Of a stretch of DNA of 23,107 nucleotides, positions 1 through 7,856 are shown in pieces. The notes beneath the pieces were generated by a model. That model worked only from the letters and a program-made list of their open reading frames with translations. It ran no database searches and was not told where the DNA came from. The DNA comes from a virus, in IMG/VR virus record IMGVR_UViG_3300037583_000049, positions 1-23,107 of that record, one strand, 5' to 3'. Each line of letters opens with the position of its first letter. The first letter of the stretch is position 1. Position numbers and translations under genes: made by a program.

Positions 1-519
1 TCAGCATAAGCGATAGACCCGCCCGCGCCCCTCGACCTTCTCGGAAGCGATCGTCAGGCCCAACTTCTTCTTCAGCGCGCCGGACATGGCGCCTCTCACA
101 GTGTGCGACTGCCATCCCGTGGCGGCAACGATCTCGTCGATGGTCGCGCCGCCCTCGGCGCGGAGCATCTCGATCAGCTTGGCCTGCTTGGTGCCGCTGC
201 GCGGTTTGCGCGCCTTGGGCGCTGTGCCGGGAACCGGTTGCTCCGGCTCGACGCCGATGGCGGCGAGGCCCGCATCGGTGATGTGCAGCAGGATGGCGCG
301 GCCGTCCTCGTCATTGCGCCAGATGCGGTTGAGAGCAGCGTCGGCCTTCGCGCGTTGGTCGGTCACCGTCTCGGCGATGAGCCGGCGTTTCAGGAGCGCG
401 CCGACCACCTTGTTGGCGGCGCCACCTCGCAGGGAGCCGGGGAGAGGCAGGACGTTACGGTCGTCGCGCTGCGCGGCGGCGCTGAGGATCACGAGTTGGG
501 TGTCGGAAAGCTTTGTCAT
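1..519 (-). CDS. DUF3489 domain protein, winged-helix DNA-binding-like
   Basis: A 172-residue protein. I start it at the ATG at 519, because GGAG lies 7 bases upstream and the earlier in-frame start at 618 would add a low-complexity Arg-rich leader. Residues about 108-171 match the DUF3489 pattern by eye: KQAKLIEMLR, then TIDEIVAATGW, then HTVRGA and KKLGL, ending in RGRVYRL. This reads as a winged helix-turn-helix. The N-terminal half (about 4-90) also looks like a MarR-type winged helix, ending in LLHITDAGLAAIG. DUF3489 genes are common in alphaproteobacterial prophages, often near serine recombinases, but no recombinase is in view. The gene is transcribed away from the late genes and follows the 89-residue gene at 615-884, probably in one transcript. 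The exact role is unknown; a regulatory role is inference. The stop codon is at the first base of the window. Confidence 0.82.
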   Translation of the reverse strand: MTKLSDTQLVILSAAAQRDDRNVLPLPGSLRGGAANKVVGALLKRRLIAETVTDQRAKADAALNRIWRNDEDGRAILLHITDAGLAAIGVEPEQPVPGTAPKARKPRSGTKQAKLIEMLRAEGGATIDEIVAATGWQSHTVRGAMSGALKKKLGLTIASEKVEGRGRVYRLC

Positions 520-540
520 GTGGGATCTCCGGTTTCGGGA

Positions 541-591
541 CCGCGACCGTCGCGGCCCTTCTACGACCCCGAGCCGCGCAGGGCGCGCGGC
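541..591. other. Two GC-rich hairpins between the minus-strand genes
   Basis: The spacer between the two minus-strand genes (520-614) holds two perfect inverted repeats. CCGCGA/TCGCGG with a 3-base loop lies at 541-555. A 7-base stem with a 5-base loop lies at 573-579/585-591. Neither is followed by a T-run on the minus strand, so they do not look like intrinsic terminators. They could be attenuation or RNA-processing structures, or chance in GC-rich DNA. Confidence 0.3.
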
Positions 592-614
592 AGGAGTTCC
601 GGCCGAGCCGGAGA

Positions 615-884
615 TCACGCGGCGTATTCGCCTTCGCCGAACAGGAAGTCGGTGATTTCCCTGAGGTCGCTGGCGACGTGGTCGAGCGACCCGACGCTGC
701 CCCAGTTGACCGCTTCGGGATCGAACCCGAAGTGGTCGTCGCTGAGCGCCTGCAGGCGGACGAGCATCTCGTCGATTTCGGCTTTCTTGCCGATGAAGGC
801 GGCGAGGGCAGCCTCTTGGTTCTTCCGCGCCTTCTCGGCGCGGAGTTCGTGGCGCGGGGTGGTCTGGGCGTTCAGGCGGGTCAT
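615..884 (-). CDS. Small prophage protein of unknown function
   Basis: An 89-residue, charged, probably cytoplasmic protein. I start it at the ATG at 884 because AAGGAG lies 6 bases upstream; the ATG at 899 has no such site and would use the AAGGAG as codons. Residues about 10-50 are Lys/Glu/Ala-rich and likely helical, possibly a coiled coil. The C-terminal part is acidic, with DFLFGEGEYAA at the end. I see no catalytic motif, signal peptide or membrane segment. It lies upstream of the DUF3489 gene on the same strand, 95 bases apart, and is divergent from the terminase genes. I do not recognise the family. Co-transcription with DUF3489 suggests a shared accessory or regulatory job, but this is inference. 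Confidence 0.7.
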   Translation of the reverse strand: MTRLNAQTTPRHELRAEKARKNQEAALAAFIGKKAEIDEMLVRLQALSDDHFGFDPEAVNWGSVGSLDHVASDLREITDFLFGEGEYAA

Positions 885-917
885 GGCGGGCTCCTTCATC
901 TGCGTCGTTTCGTTGGA

Positions 918-999
918 TTGAACTTCGCTCTGAAGGGCCGATCTATCCAGTATAATCGCAGCAATATCATGGCTTTATGATCGAGCGGGGAGCAATCGC
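918..999 (+). promoter_or_regulatory. Divergent control region with TATAAT box before the late genes
   Basis: A perfect TATAAT lies at 951-956 on the plus strand. The hexamer 17 bases upstream (CTCTGA, 928-933) is a poor -35, so an activator may be needed. On the minus strand TATACT overlaps the same bases (949-954) and could serve the 884 gene, again with a weak -35. An inverted repeat ATCAT-N6-ATGAT lies at 966-981, downstream of the box, where a repressor could bind. This stretch is AT-rich compared with its surroundings. A GGGGAG ribosome site at 987-992 precedes the GTG at 1000. In lambda-type phages the cos site lies upstream of the small terminase; I cannot recognise one here. Confidence 0.45.
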
Positions 1000-1569
1000 G
1001 TGTCATCGGCCAGCCAGCCCATCGCGGTGATCGCGAAGCTCCTGGATCTCTCCGAGCGGCGGGTCCAGCAGCTGAGCCGGGAGGGCGTGATCCCCAAGGC
1101 CACGCGCGGGCAGTACGACCTTATCGGTTCGGTGCGCGGCTATGTGCGATACCTGCGCGACCAGGCCGCGAAGGCGCAGGCCGGGGCGCCGGATTACGCC
1201 GCCGAGCGGGCCCGGTTCCTCCGGGCGCGGGCCGATCTCGCCGAGATGGAGGCGGAGGAAAGGCGCGGCGCGGTGATCGCGGCCGAGGACGTGGAGGCCG
1301 CCTGGATCGCGGTGCTGGCACTGTTGCGCACGCGGCTACTGGCATTGCCCGACCGGCTGGCGCCGCAGCTGCATGGCGCCGGGAGTCCCGGCGCGGTGCG
1401 GGACATGCTGCGCGGGGCGCTTCGCGAGGCGCTGGAGGAACTGGCGGAGACGGATGTGCGCCCTGAGCGAGACGACGACCCTGCGGCTGACGGGAACGGC
1501 GGTGCTGCGCCGGACGGTGGCCCGGGCGCTGAAGACGCTGACTCCGCCGCCGGAGATGACGATCAGTGA
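1000..1569 (+). CDS. Terminase small subunit, Nu1-like
   Basis: A 189-residue protein starting with GTG at 1000; GGGGAG lies 7 bases upstream. The small subunit recognises phage DNA and recruits the large subunit for packaging. Residues about 7-50 form a winged helix-turn-helix typical of the Nu1 family: IAKLLDLSERRVQQLSREGV, then a wing ending in a Gly-Tyr-Val-Arg-Tyr-Leu-Arg helix. Residues about 65-150 are long charged helices, likely for oligomerisation and contact with the large subunit. The C-terminal 35 residues are acidic and Gly/Ala-rich, probably disordered. The gene directly precedes the GpA-type terminase and overlaps it by about 115 bases, as judged from the chosen start of that gene. 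The assignment rests on the N-terminal pattern and the position. Confidence 0.82.
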   Translation: MSSASQPIAVIAKLLDLSERRVQQLSREGVIPKATRGQYDLIGSVRGYVRYLRDQAAKAQAGAPDYAAERARFLRARADLAEMEAEERRGAVIAAEDVEAAWIAVLALLRTRLLALPDRLAPQLHGAGSPGAVRDMLRGALREALEELAETDVRPERDDDPAADGNGGAAPDGGPGAEDADSAAGDDDQ

Positions 1570-3409
1570 CTGGGCGGATGCCAACCGCCGGCTGAGTTCC
1601 GAGGCGAGCGCCGAGCCCGGGCGCTGGCGCACCTCGCGGGCCGAATACCAGCGCGGGATCATGGATGCGATCTCGGATGCCGCCGTGGAGACAGTTGTGG
1701 TCATGTCATCTGCCCAGACGGGCAAGACCGAAACCCAACTCTGCGCGGTCGGCTACCACATCGACCGGGACCCGGCGCCGATCATGGTGGTGATGCCGAC
1801 CGAGCGCGATGCCGAGACCTGGTCGAAGGACCGGTTCTCGCCGATGGCCCGCGACACGCCGTGTCTGAGGGACAAGATCGCCGACCCCAAATCGCGCGAT
1901 GGCAACAACAAGATCCTGCACAAGCGCTTTCCGGGCGGGCATCTGACGATTGTCGGGGCCAACGCGCCCTCGGGGCTTGCGAGCCGGCCGATCCGGCTCT
2001 TGCTCTGCGACGAGGTCGACCGCTACCCGTTCAGCGCGGGCGCCGAGGGCGATCCGGTGAACCTGGCGAAGAAGCGCACGGTGACGTTCTGGAACCGCAA
2101 GATCGTGCTGGTCTCGACGCCCACCAACAAGGGCGCGAGCCGGATCGAGACGGCCTATGAGGAAAGCGACCAACGGCAATACTGGGTGCCGTGCCCGGAG
2201 TGTGGCGAGGCCCAGGTGCTCACATGGACCCAGGTCAAATGGGACAAGACCGAACAGGGCGAACACCGCCCCGAGACGGCGCGGTATGAGTGCATCCGCT
2301 GCGCGGCGAAGTGGGACGACCAGGCAAGATGGGCTGCCGTGGGACTGGGCGAGTGGCGGGCGCGCCGGCCTTTCACGGGCATCGCCGGGTTCCATCTTAA
2401 CGAGATCTACTCGCCGTGGGTGCGGCTCGAGGCGATGGTGAAGGCCTTCCTGTCGGCGCGCGCCGGTGGCGACGAGGCGATGAAGACCTTCGTCAACACC
2501 TCGCTGGGGGAGACCTGGGTCGAAACCGGGGATGCGCCGGACTGGCAGCGGCTCGCGGGGCTCAAGGAGGACTGGCCAGCGGGCACGGTGCCGGAGCGGG
2601 GTCTGTTCCTGACCGCCGGCGCCGACGTGCAAAAGGACCGGATCGAGGTCGATGTCTGGGCCTGGGGCCGTGGGCTGGAAAGCTGGCTCATCGACCACGT
2701 AGTGATCGAGGGCGGCCCGGCCGATCCGGCGTGCTGGGCAAGGCTCACGGAACTTCTTGGGCGGACATGGAGCCACGCGAGCGGCGCGCCGATGCCCATC
2801 GCGCGGCTGGCAATCGACACCGGCTATGAGACCAGCGCGGTCTACGCCTGGGCGCGGCAGGTTGGCTTCGCGCAGGTGGCGCCGGTGAAGGGCGTCGAGG
2901 GGTTCAACCGGGCGGCGCCGGTGACGGGCCCCACTTACGTCGATGCCACTGTCGGCGGAAAACGCCTGCGCCGGGGCGCGCGGCTCTGGACGGTGGCGGT
3001 GTCCACCTTCAAGGCCGAGACCTACCGGTTTCTCGGGCAGGACTGGCCCACGGTGGAAGAGATCGCGGCCGGGGCCGCACTTCCGCCCGGCACGGTGCAT
3101 CTGCCGGGCTGGGTCGACAGCGAGTGGCTCAAGCAGCTCGTCGCCGAGCAGCTGGTGACGGTGAGGAACAAGCGCGGCTTTGCGAAGCTCGAATGGCAGA
3201 AGCTGCGGGAGAGGAACGAGGCGCTGGACTGCAGGGTATATGCCCGTGCGGCCGCGTGGATCCTCGGGGTCGACCGCTGGTCGGACAGGCAATGGGACGA
3301 GCTGGAGCGGCAGGTTGCTGCGCCGGAACAGGATGCGCCGGCGGCGTTGTCACGGCCAGCGAGACCTGCGCGCCAGCGCCGAACCGTGCGCTCGAATTAC
3401 ATGGGATAA
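1454..3409 (+). CDS. Terminase large subunit, GpA family
   Basis: This 651-residue protein is the ATP-driven packaging motor and DNA-cutting nuclease (lambda GpA is 641). I start it at the ATG at 1454, which leaves about 35 residues before the conserved ISDWADANRRLS segment; an upstream ATG at 1373 adds an Arg/Cys-rich leader, and an ATG at 1559 would trim the front. Visible motifs are Walker A SSAQTGKT (85-92, K91), Walker B RLLLCDEVD (181-189, D187/E188), a zinc-type CPEC (247-250) and CIRC (280-283) pair, and nuclease-like acidic residues in GADVQKDRIE (D391), AIDTGYE (D455) and NEALDC (D592). The start overlaps the small subunit gene. The stop is followed after two bases by the gpW-like gene. 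A GpA-type terminase implies packaging of concatemers, probably at cos-like sites. Confidence 0.93.
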   Translation: MCALSETTTLRLTGTAVLRRTVARALKTLTPPPEMTISDWADANRRLSSEASAEPGRWRTSRAEYQRGIMDAISDAAVETVVVMSSAQTGKTETQLCAVGYHIDRDPAPIMVVMPTERDAETWSKDRFSPMARDTPCLRDKIADPKSRDGNNKILHKRFPGGHLTIVGANAPSGLASRPIRLLLCDEVDRYPFSAGAEGDPVNLAKKRTVTFWNRKIVLVSTPTNKGASRIETAYEESDQRQYWVPCPECGEAQVLTWTQVKWDKTEQGEHRPETARYECIRCAAKWDDQARWAAVGLGEWRARRPFTGIAGFHLNEIYSPWVRLEAMVKAFLSARAGGDEAMKTFVNTSLGETWVETGDAPDWQRLAGLKEDWPAGTVPERGLFLTAGADVQKDRIEVDVWAWGRGLESWLIDHVVIEGGPADPACWARLTELLGRTWSHASGAPMPIARLAIDTGYETSAVYAWARQVGFAQVAPVKGVEGFNRAAPVTGPTYVDATVGGKRLRRGARLWTVAVSTFKAETYRFLGQDWPTVEEIAAGAALPPGTVHLPGWVDSEWLKQLVAEQLVTVRNKRGFAKLEWQKLRERNEALDCRVYARAAAWILGVDRWSDRQWDELERQVAAPEQDAPAALSRPARPARQRRTVRSNYMG

Positions 3410-3411
3410 AC

Positions 3412-3627
3412 ATGGCCACGCTTGCAGAGCTTCAAACCCGCCGGGATGCGCTCGCGGCCGCGCGCGCGAGCGGCGTTGCCCGGGTCAGCTACGACGGCAA
3501 AACGGTGGAATACCGCAGCCTTGTCGAGATTGACCGCGCCATCGATGTGCTCGACCGGGAAATCGCCGCGCTCGAGGGGCGCAGCGTGATCCGTCAGGTG
3601 CGCGTGACCACGACCAAGGGGCTCTGA
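3412..3627 (+). CDS. Head-tail joining protein, gpW-like
   Basis: A 71-residue protein. The pattern is a short N-terminal helix (LAELQTRRDALAAARASG), a beta-hairpin (VARVSYDGKTVEYRS), then a second helix (LVEIDRAIDVLDREIAAL) and a short tail. This is the gpW fold and length (lambda gpW is 68 residues). In lambda, gpW sits under the portal and closes the head after DNA packaging. It lies between the terminase and the portal gene, exactly where gpW is in lambda. The ribosome site is weak, so translation is probably coupled to the terminase gene, whose stop lies two bases upstream. No catalytic residues are expected. Confidence 0.8.
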   Translation: MATLAELQTRRDALAAARASGVARVSYDGKTVEYRSLVEIDRAIDVLDREIAALEGRSVIRQVRVTTTKGL

Positions 3628-3630
3628 GCG

Positions 3631-5100
3631 ATGGGCCTGTTCGATGCCTTGCGCCGCCACAAGACCGGCGGGGCGAAGGGAGTGCGCGCGCGCCTCGAGG
3701 GCGCCATGGCAAGGCGGCGGCTCAGGGGCTGGCAGCCGCCCCTGGAAAACATCAACTCACTTGTCTCGGCCGGCGGCCCGCGTCTTTTGGCCCGCTCGCG
3801 CGAACTGGTGGTGACCAACGGATACGCGGCGAACGCCTGCGAGGCCTGGGCCGCGAACCTCGTCGGCGATGGGATCAAGCCCTCGTCGCTGCTGGAGGAC
3901 GGTGCCTTGCGCGACATGGTCCAGCGTCTGTGGCTCGCCTGGACCGACGAGGCGGATGCCGACGGGCTCACCGACTTCTACGGCCTGCAGGCGATGGTGG
4001 CCCGCGAGATGTTCGTGGCCGGCGAATGCTTCGTGCGCCTGCGCCCCCGCCGGCCGGAGGATGGTCTGCGCGTGCCGCTGCAGGTGCAGCTGCTGCAATC
4101 GGAAATGCTGCCATTCGACAAGACGGAAACCGCGCCGAACGGCAACGTGATCCGCTGCGGCATCGAGTTTGACCGGATCGGGCGGCGCGTCGCCTACCAC
4201 TTCCGCCGTCGCCATCCGGGCGACAGTACCGACAGGGGCGACACGATCCCGGAGACGGTGCGGGTGCCGGCGGCCGACGTCCTGCACATCTACCGCCCGC
4301 TGGACGCGGGCCAGATCCGGGGCCTGCCGCATGTGGCCCCGGCGATGGTGCGGCTGTTTCTCTTGGACCAGTACGACGATGCCGAGCTGGACCGGAAGAA
4401 GACCGCGGCGATGTTCGCGGGCTTCATCACAAAGGCCGCGCCCGAGGAACAGCTGATGGGCGCGGTGGAGGATGCGGAGGACGGTACCGGGATCGCAAGC
4501 CTCGAACCCGGCACCCTGCAGGTGCTGCTGCCCGGCGAGGACGTGAAGTTCTCGAACCCTGCCGATGTCGGCGGTGGCTACGAGGCCTTCCAGTATCGCA
4601 CCCTGCTGGCGATCTCGGCCTCGCTGGGGCTGCCCTATCACCTGGTCACCGGCGACGTGCGGCAGGCCAACTATTCGAGCCTGCGCGCCGAGCTGGTCGA
4701 GTTCCGCCGGCGCTTCAGCCAGCTGCAGCACGGGGTGATGGCCCATCAGCTCTGCCGGCCCATCTGGGAGCGCTGGCTGGAAACGGCGGTGCTGGCGGGC
4801 GCGCTGATCCTGCCCGACATGGGTGCGGCCCGGGCCGTGCAGTGGATCCCGCCGCGCTGGGACTGGGTGGATCCCTTGAAGGATATCCAGGCGCAGCTTC
4901 TGGCGATCGAGGCGGGGCTGATGTCGCGCAGGAAGGCGGTCGAGGCCACCGGCTACGACATCGAGGAGATCGATCGCGAGAATGCGGCGGATGCGGCCCG
5001 CGCGGCCGAGCTGGGCCTGAGCTATGGCAAGAGCCCAGGCGAGACACAGGGCGCACGGGCGACGCCTCCAAAAGACACCAACCCCAACAAGGGACCCTGA
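3631..5100 (+). CDS. Phage portal protein, lambda gpB family
   Basis: A 489-residue protein (lambda gpB is 533). The portal is the dodecameric ring at the capsid vertex through which DNA enters and leaves. Conserved-looking segments are LVVTNGYAANACEAWAANLVGDG near residue 55-75, the VLHIYRPLDAGQIRGLPHVA region near 225, LDQYDDAELDRKKTAAMFAGF near 250, and ANYSSLRAELVEFRR near 345, all typical of the lambda portal family. The C-terminal 30 residues are hydrophilic and low in order. The start at 3631 is three bases after the gpW-like stop, with AAGGGG upstream. The prohead protease follows after three bases. No sign of truncation. Confidence 0.92.
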   Translation: MGLFDALRRHKTGGAKGVRARLEGAMARRRLRGWQPPLENINSLVSAGGPRLLARSRELVVTNGYAANACEAWAANLVGDGIKPSSLLEDGALRDMVQRLWLAWTDEADADGLTDFYGLQAMVAREMFVAGECFVRLRPRRPEDGLRVPLQVQLLQSEMLPFDKTETAPNGNVIRCGIEFDRIGRRVAYHFRRRHPGDSTDRGDTIPETVRVPAADVLHIYRPLDAGQIRGLPHVAPAMVRLFLLDQYDDAELDRKKTAAMFAGFITKAAPEEQLMGAVEDAEDGTGIASLEPGTLQVLLPGEDVKFSNPADVGGGYEAFQYRTLLAISASLGLPYHLVTGDVRQANYSSLRAELVEFRRRFSQLQHGVMAHQLCRPIWERWLETAVLAGALILPDMGAARAVQWIPPRWDWVDPLKDIQAQLLAIEAGLMSRRKAVEATGYDIEEIDRENAADAARAAELGLSYGKSPGETQGARATPPKDTNPNKGP

Positions 5101-5103
5101 TCC

Positions 5104-6120
5104 ATGAACAACTGGTATGTGATCCGCGCCACCGCCGAGGGCGCGGAACTGTCGATCGATGACGAGATCGGCGCCTATGGCGTGTCCGCCAAGGACTTCA
5201 TCAATGAGCTCGGGCAACTACCGGGCGATACGGCGCTGACTCTGCGGCTCAACAGCCCCGGCGGCTCGGTGTTCGATGCGGTGGCCATCTACAATGCGCT
5301 GAAGCGCCACGCGGGCCCCATCACGGTGAGCATCGACGGCATTGCCGCCTCGGCTGCCTCCTACATCGCCATGGCGGGCGACAGCGTGGTGATGCCGGAA
5401 AACGCCTTTCTGATGATCCATGATCCTTCCGGTCTGGTGATGGGCACCGCCGCCGACATGCGCGCCATGGCCGAGGCGCTGGACAAGATCGCTGGTGCGC
5501 TCGTCAAGGGCTATGCGGCCAAGACCGGAAAGGCGGAGGAAGAGGTGGCCGCGCTGATGGCGGCGGAGACCTGGTTCACCGCCGCCGAGGCGGTGGAGGC
5601 GGGCTTTGCCGACAGCATGGCGGAGCCCGTGAAGATCGCCGCCAGCTTCGATGTGACCCGCTTCCGCAATGCACCGCCCGAGGTGGTCGAGGCGTTGGCG
5701 AAAACTGGAGATGCGAAGAATGGAGAGGTGAGGGCCGCGGGCACGGCGGGTGGTGACCCCAGCCCCCCGACATCGGAGAACAGCGAGGTGGTGCGGCCCG
5801 CCGTGCCGGTACCGCCCGTGGAAAGCGCCACGCCTCTGGTGACCGATCCATCCGCGGCACCCGATTCCTCCACCGCTCGCACCGAGGCGATGGCCTATGC
5901 CCGCGCCGTGGTCGATCTCTGCCGCCTCGCCGGACAGCCGCAGACGGCCGCCGGCTTCCTCGAGCGCGAGGCCCCCCTCGAGGAGGTGCGCGCGGCGCTG
6001 CTGGCGGCCCGTGCCGACGCCGATCCCGAGATCATGGCCCGTCACCCCCAGCCCGGCCCGGGCCCCTCGGCCCGTCCCTGGGCCGACATCATCAACCGCA
6101 CCTTCAAGCGCAAGGGATAA
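5104..6120 (+). CDS. Prohead protease, ClpP/S49-like
   Basis: A 338-residue serine protease of the ClpP/S49 type that would cleave scaffold and head proteins during maturation. The N-terminal 190 residues hold the fold: LRLNSPGGSVFDA near 47-59, the nucleophile motif GIAASAAS (79-86; S83 is the best match to the ClpP GxAAS position) and MIHDPSG with H106. WFTAAEAVEAGFAD near 157-170 is the usual end of the domain. The remaining 150 residues are Pro/Ser/Thr-rich in the middle (about 205-255), then helical. In lambda the C-terminal part of the protease gene also encodes the scaffold (Nu3), and the long tail here may do the same; that is inference. I found no clear internal scaffold start. It lies between portal and decoration genes. 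Confidence 0.9.
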   Translation: MNNWYVIRATAEGAELSIDDEIGAYGVSAKDFINELGQLPGDTALTLRLNSPGGSVFDAVAIYNALKRHAGPITVSIDGIAASAASYIAMAGDSVVMPENAFLMIHDPSGLVMGTAADMRAMAEALDKIAGALVKGYAAKTGKAEEEVAALMAAETWFTAAEAVEAGFADSMAEPVKIAASFDVTRFRNAPPEVVEALAKTGDAKNGEVRAAGTAGGDPSPPTSENSEVVRPAVPVPPVESATPLVTDPSAAPDSSTARTEAMAYARAVVDLCRLAGQPQTAAGFLEREAPLEEVRAALLAARADADPEIMARHPQPGPGPSARPWADIINRTFKRKG

Positions 6121-6126
6121 CAGACC

Positions 6127-6504
6127 ATGACCGTTCTTTCCGAGACCACCCACCCCGGCGGCTTCCTCGTCTGGGAGGCCTTCCGCGATTACACCCGCGA
6201 GGTCGTCACCATTGCCACCGGGACCAGTAACCCGGTGCTCGAGCCCGGCACCGTGCTGGGCAAGATCACCGCCTCCGGCAAGTACGGCGCCCACGACCCG
6301 GCCGCGCTGGACGGCACCGAGACCGCCGTCGCCGTGCTCTGGGGCAAGGCCGATGCCACCGCCGCCGACGTGCCGGCGGTCGCGCTTTTGCGCGGCCCCG
6401 CCATCGTCAACGGCAAGGACCTGGTCTTTGCCGGCACGCCGACCCAGCCCGAGATCGATGCGGCGCACGCGGCACTGGCCGCCGCCGGCATCCTGGTGCG
6501 CTGA
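6127..6504 (+). CDS. Head decoration protein, gpD-like
   Basis: A 125-residue protein that would bind as trimers on the expanded capsid and stabilise it. The pattern fits the gpD family: an N-terminal flexible arm (TVLSETTHPGGFLVWEA), YTREVVTIATG, then LEPGTVLGKIT and ALDGTETAVAVLW, a small beta-tulip domain, ending in EIDAAHAALAAAGILVR. Lambda gpD is 110 residues. It lies between the prohead protease and the major capsid gene, as in lambda. AAGGGATAA precedes the ATG. No membrane or signal segment. Confidence 0.88.
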   Translation: MTVLSETTHPGGFLVWEAFRDYTREVVTIATGTSNPVLEPGTVLGKITASGKYGAHDPAALDGTETAVAVLWGKADATAADVPAVALLRGPAIVNGKDLVFAGTPTQPEIDAAHAALAAAGILVR

Positions 6505-6531
6505 CACCCCCAACACTGAAAGGACATTCCC

Positions 6532-7545
6532 ATGCCCACCCTGGACATCTTCGACACCGATGCCTTCTCGGTGATCGAGCTCACCCGCGCGCTCGAGAAC
6601 ATCCCCTACAAGCCGGCGACGCTGACGGGCTCCGGCCTCTTTGCCGATCGCGGGGTGCGAAGCCGCACCGTCGTGATCGAGAGCCGCGACGGCACGCTGT
6701 CGCTGATCCCGTTCTCCGAGCGCGGCTCGGCCTATGAACAGCAGATCCCGGAACGCCGTGACGTACGGGCCTTCGTCTGCCGCCAGTTCAAGAAACAGGA
6801 CGTGCTCTGGGCCTCGGAAATCCAAGGCATCCGCGCATTCGGGTCCGAATCCGAGACCCAGCAGATCCAGGCCGAGGTGGCCCGCCGCCTGCGCCGTCTG
6901 CGCAACGATGCCGAGGCCACTTTCGAGTATCACCTCCTCAACGGCATCCAGGGCAAGGTGCTGGACCCGAAGGACGGGGCCACTGTCATCGACTACTTCA
7001 CCGAGTTCGCCATCACCCCGGCGGCGGAGGTGAACTTCGACCTCGCCGCCACCAATCCCGCCTCGGGCGCCCTTCGCAAGAAGTGCCAGGCGCTGATCGA
7101 GAGCGTCGAGGGCGATCTCGGCGGGCTGTCCACCGGGGCGGTGCAACTGCGCGCCGAATGCGGCTCGGCCTTCTTCTCGGACCTCGTGGCCCACAAGGAG
7201 GTGCGCGAGACCTATCTCAACACCGCCGCGGCCGCCGATCTGCGCGCGCGCGTGGCCGACGAGGTCAGCTTCGGCGGCATCACCTTCCGCCGCTACCGGG
7301 GCAACGCGGCCTTCGGGGTTCCGCCCGACAAGGCCTTCTTCTACCCCGAGGGCGTCGAGGGGCTCTTCGAGATCTACTATGCCCCGGCCGACACCTTCGA
7401 GACGGTGAACACGCTTGGCCTGCCGCTCTATGCCCGCTCCATCCCCGATCGCGACCGCGACGAATGGGTGCGGCTCGAGATCGAAAGCAACCCCCTGCCG
7501 ATCTGCACCCGCCCGCAGGTGCTGCGCTCGGCACGGCGTGCGTGA
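6532..7545 (+). CDS. Major capsid protein, gpE-like (HK97 fold)
   Basis: A 337-residue capsid protein of the lambda gpE family (lambda gpE is 341). Typical features are the N-terminal segment FSVIELTRALENIPYKP, followed by GLFADRGVRSRTVVIE, the EVARRLRRLRNDAEATFEYHLLNGIQGKV helix region near 122-150, and the C-terminal YARSIPDRDRDEWVRLEIESNP segment, which forms the conserved end of the fold. A good ribosome site (AAAGGA, 6518-6523) precedes the ATG, consistent with very high expression; the 27-base gap before it is larger than elsewhere in the operon. The stop overlaps the next start by one base. Confidence 0.93.
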   Translation: MPTLDIFDTDAFSVIELTRALENIPYKPATLTGSGLFADRGVRSRTVVIESRDGTLSLIPFSERGSAYEQQIPERRDVRAFVCRQFKKQDVLWASEIQGIRAFGSESETQQIQAEVARRLRRLRNDAEATFEYHLLNGIQGKVLDPKDGATVIDYFTEFAITPAAEVNFDLAATNPASGALRKKCQALIESVEGDLGGLSTGAVQLRAECGSAFFSDLVAHKEVRETYLNTAAAADLRARVADEVSFGGITFRRYRGNAAFGVPPDKAFFYPEGVEGLFEIYYAPADTFETVNTLGLPLYARSIPDRDRDEWVRLEIESNPLPICTRPQVLRSARRA

Positions 7546-7856
7546 TGAATGCCTTTGCCATGGCCATGGATGCGCTGTTTGCGGACGTGAACCTCGGGCT
7601 GGATGCCACCTGGTATCCGGCCGGTGGGGCGCCACAACCTGTCCGCGTGATCCGCAAGGCGCCGGACGAGGTGACCTCCTTCGGGTCCGCGCAGATCCTG
7701 TCGGAGACCACGCTGGTCGATGCGCGTGTCTCCGAGATGGCGAACCCCAGGCCCGGCGATGGCATCACCATTGGGGCCGACAACTTCACGATCCAGGGGG
7801 AGCCCCGGCGCGACCGGGATCGGCTCATCTGGACCCTCGAACTGGTGCCGGCATGA
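7545..7856 (+). CDS. Head-tail connector, gpFII-like
   Basis: A 103-residue protein with a helical N-terminus (NAFAMAMDALFADVNLG) and a beta-rich remainder: ATWYPAGGAPQPVRVIRKAPDE, then LVDARVSEM, PGDGITIGADNFTIQG and RLIWTLEL. The GDGITIG/FTIQGEP pattern and the size match gpFII-like proteins (lambda gpFII is 117), which join the capsid to the tail. The ATG shares one base with the capsid stop, so translation is probably coupled. It is followed by the DUF6441 gene with an ATGA overlap. The family call is by pattern and position, not by alignment. Confidence 0.72.
   Translation: MNAFAMAMDALFADVNLGLDATWYPAGGAPQPVRVIRKAPDEVTSFGSAQILSETTLVDARVSEMANPRPGDGITIGADNFTIQGEPRRDRDRLIWTLELVPA

Noticed and set aside
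541-591. Intrinsic terminator
   Set aside because: Both hairpins lack a following T-run on the transcribed strand.
103-921. A 272-codon plus-strand frame at the left edge
   Set aside because: It is opposite two minus-strand genes with good ribosome sites and a DUF3489 pattern.
1706-3292. A 528-codon open frame on the minus strand
   Set aside because: It is antisense to the terminase gene, whose motifs are clear.
5218-7635. An 805-codon open frame on the minus strand
   Set aside because: It lies opposite well-supported head genes and is His/Gly/Arg-rich without family features; it is a by-product of high GC codon use.
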